64,000 nt of DNA from Planctomycetota bacterium. Its GTDB lineage: Bacteria; Planctomycetota; UBA1135; GCA-002748355. Shown here piece after piece: positions 40,309 through 47,941 of the stretch. The notes below the pieces were generated by a model. It saw only the letters and a program-made list of their open reading frames with translations. It was not told where the DNA came from and did no database searches. A program made the translations under genes and the position numbers. Every line of letters begins with the position of its first letter. Within the stretch, counting starts at the first letter, position 1. Location: positions 1-64,000 of the forward strand of contig PDSF01000043.1 in NCBI GenBank assembly GCA_002748355.1. The letters are read 5' to 3'.

Positions 40309-41525
40309 GTCTCAAGCTCCCCATCTACTTCGATAACAACGCCACCACGGCCTGCGACCCCCGCGTGGTCGAAGCGATGCTGCCATATTTCACCGAGCAT
40401 CCAGGCAATGCCGCCAGCCGTAGCCACGTCTTCGGCTGGGAGGCCGAGGAAGCCGTCGAGCATGCACGGGCACAGGTCGCCAAGCTGATCGCAGCGAGCC
40501 CCAAAGAGATCGTCTGGACCTCGGGAGCCACCGAAGGCGACAACCTGGCCATCAAAGGCGTCGCCGAGATGTACCAGGAGAAGGGCAAGCACATCATTAC
40601 TTGTGCAACCGAACACAAGGCCGTGCTCGACGCTTGCAAGCGCCTCGAAACCCGTGGCTTTGAGGTCAGCTATCTCGACGTCGACGACAAGGGACACATC
40701 GACCTCGACGAGCTTCGCGGCACGATCCGTGACGACACCATCCTGGTGTCCATCATGGCTGCGAACAACGAGATCGGCACCATCCACCCCATTGCCAAGA
40801 TTGGCGCCATCTGCCGCGAGCTGGGCTGCCTCTTCCATTGCGACGCCACCCAGATCCCCGGCAAGCTCCCGATCGATGTCGACGCCATGAACATCGACCT
40901 GCTCTGCCTGAGCGGCCACAAGATGTATGGCCCCAAGGGCATCGGCGCCCTCTACGTCCGGCGCCGCAAGCCACGGGTGCGCCTGGTCGCCAGCATCGAC
41001 GGCGGTGGCCATGAGCGCGGCATGCGCTCGGGCACGCTCAACGTCACCGGCATTATCGGCATGGGGAAGGCCGCCCAGATCCTTAGTGAGGAAATGGATA
41101 AGGACATGGCCCACGTCTCCGCACTCCGCGAGCGCCTCGAAAAAAAGATCCTGGCCAACCTCGACCACTGCCAGATCAACGGCGACCCAGAAGCACGCCT
41201 GTGCAACACCACCAATATCAGCTTCGCCTACGTCGAAGGCGAATCCTTGCTCATGGGCATCAAAGACATCGCTGTCTCCTCCGGCTCGGCCTGCACCTCA
41301 GCCAGCCTTGAGCCCAGCTACGTGCTCCGCGCCCTAGGCGTCGGCGACGAGCTTGCCCATTCCTCGATCCGTTTCAGCTTCGGCCGTTTCAACACAGAAG
41401 AAGAAGTCGACTACGCTGCGGACCACATCATCTCTGCCGTCAAGAAGCTCCGAGAGCTTTCTCCTCTCTACGAGATGGTGCAAGAGGGCATCGACATTAC
41501 AAAAATCGAGTGGACGGGGCATTGA
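40305..41525 (+). CDS. iscS: Cysteine desulfurase IscS
   Basis: A 406-aa PLP enzyme that takes sulfur from cysteine for cluster building. Phe-Asp-Asn-Asn-Ala-Thr-Thr opens the protein. Lys206 in [10 protein letters not shown] is the PLP lysine. The reactive Cys330 lies in the loop Ser-Ser-Gly-Ser-Ala-Cys-Thr-Ser-Ala, close to the length of group I IscS. It is the second gene of the operon, starting within the regulator's stop, and 71 bp before iscU. Confidence 0.96.
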   Translation: MSLKLPIYFDNNATTACDPRVVEAMLPYFTEHPGNAASRSHVFGWEAEEAVEHARAQVAKLIAASPKEIVWTSGATEGDNLAIKGVAEMYQEKGKHIITCATEHKAVLDACKRLETRGFEVSYLDVDDKGHIDLDELRGTIRDDTILVSIMAANNEIGTIHPIAKIGAICRELGCLFHCDATQIPGKLPIDVDAMNIDLLCLSGHKMYGPKGIGALYVRRRKPRVRLVASIDGGGHERGMRSGTLNVTGIIGMGKAAQILSEEMDKDMAHVSALRERLEKKILANLDHCQINGDPEARLCNTTNISFAYVEGESLLMGIKDIAVSSGSACTSASLEPSYVLRALGVGDELAHSSIRFSFGRFNTEEEVDYAADHIISAVKKLRELSPLYEMVQEGIDITKIEWTGH

Positions 41526-41596
41526 GCACCGGCCTCCTAAAGCAATCCGATAACAACGCCAACTCCAGGCAGCACGCCTAGACCGAGAGCATTACC

Positions 41597-41995
41597 ATGG
41601 CCTACAGCAACAAGGTCCTCGACCACTACAACAACCCCCGCAACGTCGGCAGCCTCGATAAGGAAGAGAACAACGTCGGCACGGGCATCGTCGGAGCCCC
41701 TGAATGCGGCGACGTCATGAAGCTGCAAATCCAAGTCGACAAGGACTCGGGCAAGATCACCGACGCCAAGTTCAAGACCTATGGCTGCGGATCGGCGATC
41801 GCCTCTTCCTCCCTCGCCACCGAATGGATCAAGGGCAAAACCGTCGACGAGGCACTAGAGATCAAGAACACCGACATCGTCGAGGAGCTCTCGCTGCCGC
41901 CGGTAAAGATCCATTGTTCGGTCTTGGCAGAAGACGCCATTCGCTCGGCGATCGAAGACTATAAGAAGAAGAGTGACGCGACCGAGGAAGGCTGA
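41597..41995 (+). CDS. iscU: Fe-S scaffold protein IscU
   Basis: This 132-aa scaffold receives iron and sulfur to build the 2Fe-2S/4Fe-4S cluster. Its three cysteine sites are present: Pro-Glu-Cys-Gly-Asp (with the conserved Asp), Thr-Tyr-Gly-Cys-Gly-Ser-Ala and Lys-Ile-His-Cys-Ser. The start Met-Ala-Tyr-Ser-Asn-Lys-Val-Leu-Asp-His-Tyr is the usual IscU N-terminus. The chaperone-binding Leu-Pro-Pro-Val-Lys segment is intact, matching HscA/HscB encoded downstream. Confidence 0.96.
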   Translation: MAYSNKVLDHYNNPRNVGSLDKEENNVGTGIVGAPECGDVMKLQIQVDKDSGKITDAKFKTYGCGSAIASSSLATEWIKGKTVDEALEIKNTDIVEELSLPPVKIHCSVLAEDAIRSAIEDYKKKSDATEEG

Positions 41996-42006
41996 GCCAT
42001 CTAAGA

Positions 42007-42081
42007 CGGCCCCCCTCCCGTGCCAGCTCTGGGGGGCCGAGCTACCCCGCTAAGTATTTCCACCAAGTTGCCGAGGCAACT
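42007..42081 (+). promoter_or_regulatory. Two hairpins in the iscU-iscA gap
   Basis: CGGCCCCCC (42007-42015) pairs with GGGGGGCCG (42031-42039), a 9-bp G/C stem with a 15-nt loop. AGTTGCC (42066-42072) pairs with GGCAACT (42075-42081), ending just before the iscA ribosome-binding site GGCAGGGAG. These could cut or stabilise the transcript between iscRSU and the rest, as an sRNA-linked split does in E. coli; for this organism that is speculation. Confidence 0.45.
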
Positions 42082-42095
42082 GGCAGGGAGAAAAA

Positions 42096-42470
42096 ATGAC
42101 TGACGAAAGCAAAACCACGACCGACGTCCTTCCCCGCGGCATTGCCTTGACCGAAAAGGCTGCCAACGAGGTCAAACGTGTCATCCGCGAAGAGAGCCTT
42201 CCCGAGCAGACCGCACTGCGCGTCGGCTGCAAGGGTGGTGGCTGTTCCGGTTTTTCCTACGTGCTCGACTTCGACAAGACTGGCGGCAGCGAATACGACC
42301 TGAGCTTCGATTGCTACGGCGTCAAAGTCGTCATCGACAAGAAGAGCGAGTTCTTCATGGCCGGCACGACCATCGACTTCAGTGACGAAAACCTGCTCAA
42401 CCGCGGTTTCACCTTCAGCAACCCGAAGGCCAGTGGTTCTTGTGGTTGCGGCACGTCATTCCAAGTTTGA
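42096..42470 (+). CDS. iscA: A-type Fe-S carrier IscA
   Basis: This 124-aa carrier holds clusters or iron between scaffold and targets. The three A-type cysteines are in Val-Gly-Cys-Lys-Gly-Gly-Gly-Cys-Ser-Gly-Phe-Ser-Tyr and in the C-terminal Ser-Gly-Ser-Cys-Gly-Cys-Gly. The fold matches the HesB/IscA family. It starts at the ATG at 42096 with a GGGAG site. Its stop TGA (42468-42470) lies in the first unit of a three-copy repeat. Confidence 0.94.
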   Translation: MTDESKTTTDVLPRGIALTEKAANEVKRVIREESLPEQTALRVGCKGGGCSGFSYVLDFDKTGGSEYDLSFDCYGVKVVIDKKSEFFMAGTTIDFSDENLLNRGFTFSNPKASGSCGCGTSFQV

Positions 42471-42506
42471 CCTATTTCCAGGTCTGACGTATTCCAAGTT
42501 TGACCG
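42458..42506. repeat. Three-copy 16-17-bp tandem repeat across the iscA stop codon
   Basis: Units start at 42458 (attccaagtttgacct), 42474 (atttccaggtctgacgt) and 42491 (attccaagtttgaccg). The outer two are near-identical; the middle has several changes. Each contains a TGA, the first being the iscA stop. Part of the last unit could be read as a TTG start for hscB at 42500, but that is probably accidental. Confidence 0.8.
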
Positions 42507-42556
42507 AGTCCAAGCCTGAGCGCCTCTACCCCCCGCGTAGAAGGCTCCCGATCGCC

Positions 42557-43102
42557 ATGCTTCAGTTCGCCCTCGAAGTGCTCGCGGATCCAAGTGTCGA
42601 TCATTTCACTCGACTCCATATCAAGCGGGATCCTGCGGTCTGTCCGACGACCCTTGAGATTCGATATCTCCGTGCGAGCCGACTGGTCCACCCCGACACC
42701 AATAACGATACGTCTGGACAGGCTGCCATCGAGGCTAGCGCCCTGCTCAACGAGGCTCAGCGCATCCTGGCCAAACCCTGGGAACGTTATCCCTATCTGG
42801 CCGAGCTCCTCGTTCCTGGCGTTATGGATGCGACGAAACAACTGGATCCGATATTTCTGATGGAAGCCATGGAACTCGGCGAGGAAGTCGAGGCTGCCCG
42901 CCAGCAGGCCGAAGCTCGCATCGAAAAGCAGTATGAAATCGAAGGCAAGCTCGTCGCCTACGCACACGAGATCGAAGAGCTGCTGCGCAGCGAAAACGAC
43001 GACAAGGTCCGAAAGGCCGCCCGCCTCTGCCATGAGGCCAAGTACTACCAACGTGCGCTCGAGATCCTCAAGCGCGAGAAGCGTGACGGTATCCCCGACT
43101 GA
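42557..43102 (+). CDS. hscB: J-type co-chaperone HscB
   Basis: The protein has 181 aa from the ATG at 42557; a TTG at 42500 would add 19 residues from inside the repeat. HscB guides IscU to HscA and stimulates its ATPase. The J-domain His-Pro-Asp is visible in Arg-Leu-Val-His-Pro-Asp-Thr-Asn. The C-terminal three-helix part with Gln-Leu-Asp-Pro-Ile-Phe-Leu-Met-Glu (Asp-Pro-x-Phe-Leu-Met) matches the IscU-binding domain. The CXXC zinc pairs found in animal HscB are absent, as in bacteria. Confidence 0.86.
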   Translation: MLQFALEVLADPSVDHFTRLHIKRDPAVCPTTLEIRYLRASRLVHPDTNNDTSGQAAIEASALLNEAQRILAKPWERYPYLAELLVPGVMDATKQLDPIFLMEAMELGEEVEAARQQAEARIEKQYEIEGKLVAYAHEIEELLRSENDDKVRKAARLCHEAKYYQRALEILKREKRDGIPD

Positions 43103-43194
43103 GTTCGCATCGCTGGCCCGCCCCTGTCTCTCATGACGGATGCTCCTCACTCATGACTGAGACTCTCCGCTCCGATCACCGACAAACAAGCAGC

Positions 43195-45069
43195 ATGGAA
43201 CGCATTCTCGGCATCGATCTCGGCACGACCAATAGCCTGGCGGCGATCTACGGCCCCCTTCCCGACGCCCCCTCGAAACAGGCCCCTAGGGTGCTTCGAG
43301 ACGCGGCCAACCGGGCCATGGTCCCCTCCTGCGTCGCCATCTTGCCCGACGGCAGCAGCATCGTCGGGCAGGAGGCCAAGGCCCTGGCACTCCAGCACCC
43401 CGAGCGAGTCATTCACTCGGTGAAGCGCCTCATCGGTCGCAGCCTCAGCGAAGTCCGAGTCGAAGCTGCGCGCCTGCCGTACCAGGTCGTTGAGGGCCCC
43501 GGCGGCCAAGCCCGCGTCCGCATCCCCCTCGACGGCAAGGACGGTCGCCCGCCCTTCAAGGATTACAGCCCTGAGGAAATCTCGGCCATGGTCCTCTCCG
43601 AAGTGCGCCGCCAGGCCATGGCCAGCCTCGGCGAGGATCAGAGCCAAGAGACCCAGAAGGTCGTCATCACGGTGCCCGCGTATTTTGACGAAGCTCAGCG
43701 CCAGGCCAGCAAGCGGGCCGCCGAGCTCGCAGGGCTTGAGGTCCTCAGGCTGGTCAACGAACCCACCGCTGCCTCCCTGGCCTACGGACTCGGCGAGACC
43801 CACGATGCGAGGATCCTCGTCTACGACCTGGGCGGCGGAACCTTCGACGTCTCGGTGCTGCGACTGCTCGACGGTGTCTTCCGCGTGCTCTCGACGCACG
43901 GCGACACCCAGCTGGGTGGCGACGACTTCGACCGCAAGATTCTCGAACGCTTGCTGAAGCGGATCAGCGAAGAAACCGGTGCCGAGCTCGACGAACGGCG
44001 AGACCTCTTTTCGACCCTGCGCCACTCGGCGGAAGGCATCAAATGCCGCCTCTCCGAGTCAGACCGGGCCGTGCTCGAAATCGCCAACGGCGACGGCACA
44101 AGCTTCGAGTTCGCGATGACCCGCGAGGACTTCGAGGCCGATATCGCCAGCGATCTCGAGCGCACCCTGCAGAGCGTTAAGCACGCTCTGCGCGATGCGG
44201 AACTCAAAGCCGAGGATATCGACGCCGTCGTCTTGGTCGGCGGATCCACCCGGATCCCGCGGGTTCGCGAGCTTTTACAGCAGGTCTTCGGCCAAAAACC
44301 GCAAACCCATGTCGATCCCGACCTAGCCGTCGCCTTAGGCGCGGCGGTGCAGGGCGCCATTATTTCTGGAGCCCAAGAAGACGTCCTGCTGCTCGACGTG
44401 ATCCCCCTGTCTCTCGGCATCGAGACGGCAGGTGGAACGTTCAGCAAGCTCATCCTTCGTAACTCCACCGTGCCCTGCTCGGTCACCGAGGAGTTCAGCA
44501 CCCAGGTCGAAAACCAAACGGGCGTCGACCTCAACATTTTTCAGGGTGAACGCGAGCTGGTCGCCGACTGCCGCATGATCGGCTCCTTCAAACTCACTGG
44601 CATTCCGCCCATGGCAGCCGGACTGCCACGGGTCGCCGTCACCTTCACCGTCGATGCCGACGGCATCCTGCGGGTCAGCGCCCGCGAGCTTCGCTCCGGC
44701 CAAACCGCGAGTGTCGAGGTCGTGCCGTCCTTAGGCCTATCCAAGGACGAGGTCGATGCGATCATCCGCGATTCCATCGAGAAGGCCGGCGAAGACTTCA
44801 TGGCCAGAGAGATGCTCGAACTGCGCAACAAAGCCGAAATGGTGCTGCGCGGCACCAAAGTCGCCTTGGCCGAAGGCGGAGCCGCATTGGCTCCGGAACA
44901 AAGCTACGCGATCAACAAGGCCCTGAAGAAGGTCGAAAAGGCCCTAGAGAGCGGCGATGGACCTGAACTGCACCAGAGCCTAGATCGTCTGTCTTCCCTC
45001 ACCATGCAGCTTGCCGACGACATGATCGGGGCAGCAGTAGCGAAGGCACTCCGAGGCGAGGAGAGCTAG
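43195..45069 (+). CDS. hscA: Fe-S chaperone HscA (Hsp70 family)
   Basis: The protein has 624 aa from the ATG at 43195 (Met-Glu-Arg-Ile-Leu-Gly-Ile-Asp-Leu-Gly-Thr-Thr-Asn-Ser); an ATG at 43153 would add 14 residues. Nucleotide-binding motifs are Gly-Ile-Asp-Leu-Gly-Thr-Thr-Asn-Ser, Val-Tyr-Asp-Leu-Gly-Gly-Gly-Thr-Phe-Asp-Val-Ser and Val-Gly-Gly-Ser-Thr-Arg. The substrate domain follows to a shortened helical lid. Together with HscB it drives cluster transfer from IscU. Its place between hscB and fdx and its length support HscA over DnaK. Confidence 0.93.
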   Translation: MERILGIDLGTTNSLAAIYGPLPDAPSKQAPRVLRDAANRAMVPSCVAILPDGSSIVGQEAKALALQHPERVIHSVKRLIGRSLSEVRVEAARLPYQVVEGPGGQARVRIPLDGKDGRPPFKDYSPEEISAMVLSEVRRQAMASLGEDQSQETQKVVITVPAYFDEAQRQASKRAAELAGLEVLRLVNEPTAASLAYGLGETHDARILVYDLGGGTFDVSVLRLLDGVFRVLSTHGDTQLGGDDFDRKILERLLKRISEETGAELDERRDLFSTLRHSAEGIKCRLSESDRAVLEIANGDGTSFEFAMTREDFEADIASDLERTLQSVKHALRDAELKAEDIDAVVLVGGSTRIPRVRELLQQVFGQKPQTHVDPDLAVALGAAVQGAIISGAQEDVLLLDVIPLSLGIETAGGTFSKLILRNSTVPCSVTEEFSTQVENQTGVDLNIFQGERELVADCRMIGSFKLTGIPPMAAGLPRVAVTFTVDADGILRVSARELRSGQTASVEVVPSLGLSKDEVDAIIRDSIEKAGEDFMAREMLELRNKAEMVLRGTKVALAEGGAALAPEQSYAINKALKKVEKALESGDGPELHQSLDRLSSLTMQLADDMIGAAVAKALRGEES

Positions 45070-45141
45070 CACCACGCAGCGATAACTGGGCAGTGGTGCA
45101 GCATTACTGGAAGAGGATTCCGGCTGCCCGAAGACGGCAGC
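45069..45141 (+). promoter_or_regulatory. Inverted repeats in the hscA-fdx gap
   Basis: GCACCAC (45069-45075) pairs with GTGGTGC (45093-45099), starting on the last base of hscA. GCTGCC (45123-45128) pairs with GGCAGC (45136-45141), immediately ahead of the AAGGAG site for the ferredoxin. They may tune translation of fdx; there is no T-run for termination. Confidence 0.4.
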
Positions 45142-45154
45142 AAGGAGCAATACG

Positions 45155-45490
45155 ATGACTGTCGAGATTCACTGGCAGGGAGAAGAGAAGACCGTCACCG
45201 GCAAGCCCGGACAGAGCCTTCTCGAAATCGCCCACCAACACGGCATCGACCTCGATCATGCATGTGGCGGCGTCTGCGCCTGCTCCACCTGCCACGTCAA
45301 GGTCGAAGCGGGTAGCGAGCTGCTGAGTGAGCAGGAGGAAGACGAAGAGGATCAGCTCGATGACGCCCGCGACGTATCGCTACGCTCGCGCCTGGGCTGT
45401 CAAGCGAGGATCCTCGATGGCGCATGCGGCCGTATCGTCGTCAGCATTCCCAGCTGGAACGTCAACCTGGCTCGCGAGGCACCGCACTAA
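45155..45490 (+). CDS. fdx: 2Fe-2S ferredoxin of the isc operon
   Basis: This 111-aa ferredoxin has the adrenodoxin-like pattern Cys-Gly-Gly-Val-Cys-Ala-Cys-Ser-Thr-Cys, then a final Cys in Arg-Leu-Gly-Cys-Gln. It gives electrons for cluster assembly on IscU. An AAGGAG site precedes the ATG at 45155. The operon's last gene in E. coli (iscX) is not present; transcription stops at the hairpins downstream. Confidence 0.92.
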   Translation: MTVEIHWQGEEKTVTGKPGQSLLEIAHQHGIDLDHACGGVCACSTCHVKVEAGSELLSEQEEDEEDQLDDARDVSLRSRLGCQARILDGACGRIVVSIPSWNVNLAREAPH

Positions 45491-45551
45491 CCTGAACTCG
45501 ACCATCGAAACTCTCCAGCAGCCTGAGTTCGCTGGCCAACGAGTCGGCGAT

Positions 45552-45621
45552 AAAGCAAAGCAGCGGTAGAGCATCACTGCTCTACCGCTGCTTTGCTTTG
45601 CCAGGCGAAACTTCGCCTGGC
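45552..45621. terminator. Two strong hairpins ending the isc operon and the TonB receptor gene
   Basis: A perfect 22-bp stem (45552-45573 with 45578-45599, loop tcac) carries A/T-rich ends so that T-rich sequence follows the stem on either strand. A second hairpin GCCAGGCGAA/TTCGCCTGGC (45600-45609, 45612-45621) abuts it. They sit between convergent genes and would terminate both. Confidence 0.88.
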
Positions 45622-45642
45622 GCGACTCTGCCCATGGGCCGT

Positions 45643-47835
45643 TTAGAGATCGAAGATCAGGGTGAAGATCACGTTCGTCCCCAGTCCATTGCTCCCCGAG
45701 TCCATAACGCGGTAATCGGCATTGGCGATGTTCTCGACCGCCAAGGATGCCGTGACCTTCTCGTGGAGACGGGTCGATCCACGTAGGCCAAAGAGCAGGT
45801 ACCCGGGCAAGCCATCCGGCGGCACCCGCTGCTGATCCCGGCGTTCGGCGGCGCTGTAATCGCTCTTGTCATGGCTCGCGACGATGGGCATGAAGAACTC
45901 AAAGCTGGTCTTCTTGCTTGGGTGCTGCCACCGGAAACCGATCTGGCCGCTGGCTGGCGGAACGCCCTTGGGATGCGCCTTACCGGCGTCGCCGCTGTCG
46001 TAGCTGTCGAGCTCCGAATCGACGTAGTCGACGTAGGCATAAGCCTCCCATTCGTTCAGGCCAAGGAAGTCCAGCGTGGTAGCGCCTTCAAGCTCCAGCC
46101 CCCAGAAGTAGCCATCCCCAGCATTGGCTTTGGTGACCTCAAGATCGCTTCCGATGGTGTTGCCGGTGGGGTAGCGCATGATCATGTCCTCCACCCACAT
46201 GTAGTAGATGTTGCCACCGAGGCGCCGCAGGCCATCGTCATAGCGAGCCCCCACTTCGAGGGTCAGGTACTGCTCCGGGTCGAGATCGACCGTCGGCACC
46301 TCGATCTCGTTAGAGCGAGCAGCATCAAAGCGGGTCAGGTCAGCCATGTTCGGAGCGCGGAAGCTCTGGGCGAGAGAAGCCCAAACACGGGTCCGCTCTT
46401 CGGGTCGCCACATGATCTGCGCCGAGCCCACGAGACTGTTCCAGTCACGGTTGAAGGCGCTTGCCGGCACTGAGGTGCCGGACACAGCAACGGTATCAGC
46501 ATCGGCCGCGTAGTAGCTATATCGCGCGCCCACCGTCGCCTCGAACTCCTCGCCAATCGGGGTGGTCCACTCGCCATAAAGCCCAAAGGACTGATAGGAG
46601 GCATCGTCGGCAACCGCGCCGCGATTACGCCTTTGGCGCAGCGAGCCATCGGCGTTGTATTCGACATAGCTGCTGCTGATTTCTTCGTGGTAGCCGTCGA
46701 AACCAAAGGCCACCTTGCCGTGGTCTTCGAGATCGAGGACGAAGCGTGCTGCTAGGCCAAACTGATCGACCTCGGCGGCAGTGATCCGGCGCCGTGAGTT
46801 CGAACGAATCCGGTTCTCCTCTTCTTCGAAGCGCTGATACGAGACGGTGTACTGTTGGCTCAGATCACCTTTGTCCATGTTCAGGCGCAGATACGCGAGA
46901 TCGCGCTGCTGGCTATAGTCGCGCTGGAGATCGGAACCAGGCCTCGTGCTTCGCCAGGACTTGGAGTAAATCGTCGAGTGCATGCGTGGCGCATCGTCCC
47001 ACTGAACATGCTGGAAACCAAAGCTCAGTAGGCTGTCCTCGTCGAGGGCATAGGCCAACTTGACGTCGCCGTCGTACTCGTCGTAGGCGGTTTCGTCTAG
47101 GCGCCCCATATCGGCACCGGCAATCACATCGCCAAAGTCCTTGTAGCTGATGCCAGCGTGCCAGCCGAACTGGCCCTTATGTCCCTTGCCCTGCAGACGC
47201 CCGATAAAGGAGTCCTCGGCAGAGGAGTAACGGAAGAGTAGGCGCGCATGCGTCGCACTATCTCCTTCCCAGGTACTCGGCATCCCCGGCCCCTGCGAGA
47301 GACCTTGGCCAACGCCGAAGGCAGCATCCGAACCCCACATCACCGAGCCCGGGCCGCGAACGATTTCGAGCCGGTCCAGAGAATAGGCATCGACCGTGTT
47401 CCAATACTCGACGTTGCCAGAACGCCAGATCGAGGTATTGATCCGGATCCCATCGACAAGCAGGAGGGTGCGGCGTCCGTTCTGGCCGCGAATCTTTGGA
47501 GACCCATGGGAATGGGTGGTCTTCTGGACCGAGACACCTGGCGTCTCTCGCATCGCCTCCGGCAAGGTCCGCACGAGACGCAGCTCATGCAGGTTCTCGC
47601 TGTCGTAGGCACTGGTCGAGCGCGGTAGCTCAAAGGCCGGACGGCCGTAACGCTGGGCAGTCACAACGATCGGACTCTGCCGCTTCGGCAGCTTCTCCGC
47701 CTTGTTCTTATCCTTTGCTGCCTGAGCTGGCGGAGCCTCCGGCTCCAGCTTCTGGCCTTTGGCAGCGAGGGTGAGAGGGAAAAGAAAGGTAGCGGCACTC
47801 AAGCCCAAAGCCTGGGCCAAGGGAAAAGACTTCAT
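45643..47835 (-). CDS. TonB-dependent outer-membrane receptor
   Basis: The protein has 730 aa from the ATG at 47835 (AAAGG site upstream); the longer frame to 48264 overlaps the next gene. The signal peptide (1-25) and a Lys/Pro/Ala linker lead to Ser-Pro-Ile-Val-Val-Thr-Ala-Gln-Arg, a TonB-box-like segment. The plug domain has Val-Arg-Thr-Leu-Pro-Glu-Ala-Met, Lys-Ile-Arg-Gly-Gln-Asn-Gly-Arg-Arg-Thr and Val-Asp-Gly-Ile-Arg-Ile-Asn; the 22-strand barrel follows and ends Leu-Ile-Phe-Asp-Leu. It imports a scarce compound such as an iron complex or cobalamin; the substrate cannot be told. No riboswitch is recognisable upstream. Confidence 0.9.
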   Translation of the reverse strand: MKSFPLAQALGLSAATFLFPLTLAAKGQKLEPEAPPAQAAKDKNKAEKLPKRQSPIVVTAQRYGRPAFELPRSTSAYDSENLHELRLVRTLPEAMRETPGVSVQKTTHSHGSPKIRGQNGRRTLLLVDGIRINTSIWRSGNVEYWNTVDAYSLDRLEIVRGPGSVMWGSDAAFGVGQGLSQGPGMPSTWEGDSATHARLLFRYSSAEDSFIGRLQGKGHKGQFGWHAGISYKDFGDVIAGADMGRLDETAYDEYDGDVKLAYALDEDSLLSFGFQHVQWDDAPRMHSTIYSKSWRSTRPGSDLQRDYSQQRDLAYLRLNMDKGDLSQQYTVSYQRFEEEENRIRSNSRRRITAAEVDQFGLAARFVLDLEDHGKVAFGFDGYHEEISSSYVEYNADGSLRQRRNRGAVADDASYQSFGLYGEWTTPIGEEFEATVGARYSYYAADADTVAVSGTSVPASAFNRDWNSLVGSAQIMWRPEERTRVWASLAQSFRAPNMADLTRFDAARSNEIEVPTVDLDPEQYLTLEVGARYDDGLRRLGGNIYYMWVEDMIMRYPTGNTIGSDLEVTKANAGDGYFWGLELEGATTLDFLGLNEWEAYAYVDYVDSELDSYDSGDAGKAHPKGVPPASGQIGFRWQHPSKKTSFEFFMPIVASHDKSDYSAAERRDQQRVPPDGLPGYLLFGLRGSTRLHEKVTASLAVENIANADYRVMDSGSNGLGTNVIFTLIFDL

Positions 47836-47941
47836 CTGAGCCTTTCGGGCAAGGAAGAAAGGGAGGAGGTAAGGATCCCGTAACAGGAAGCGCGCGGGCA
47901 ACGCGCCCCTCTTTGCTGAGTTCAGGCTCAGCCCCAAAAAA

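Noticed and set aside
42500..42556. TTG start for hscB at 42500
   Set aside because: Falls inside the stop-codon repeat, encodes a Pro/Arg-rich 19-residue stretch not typical of HscB, and has no ribosome-binding site.
47836..47941. Possible TPP or cobalamin riboswitch before the TonB receptor
   Set aside because: Only about 106 bases, with scattered GGGG/CTGAG resemblance; conserved cores of either class are not present.
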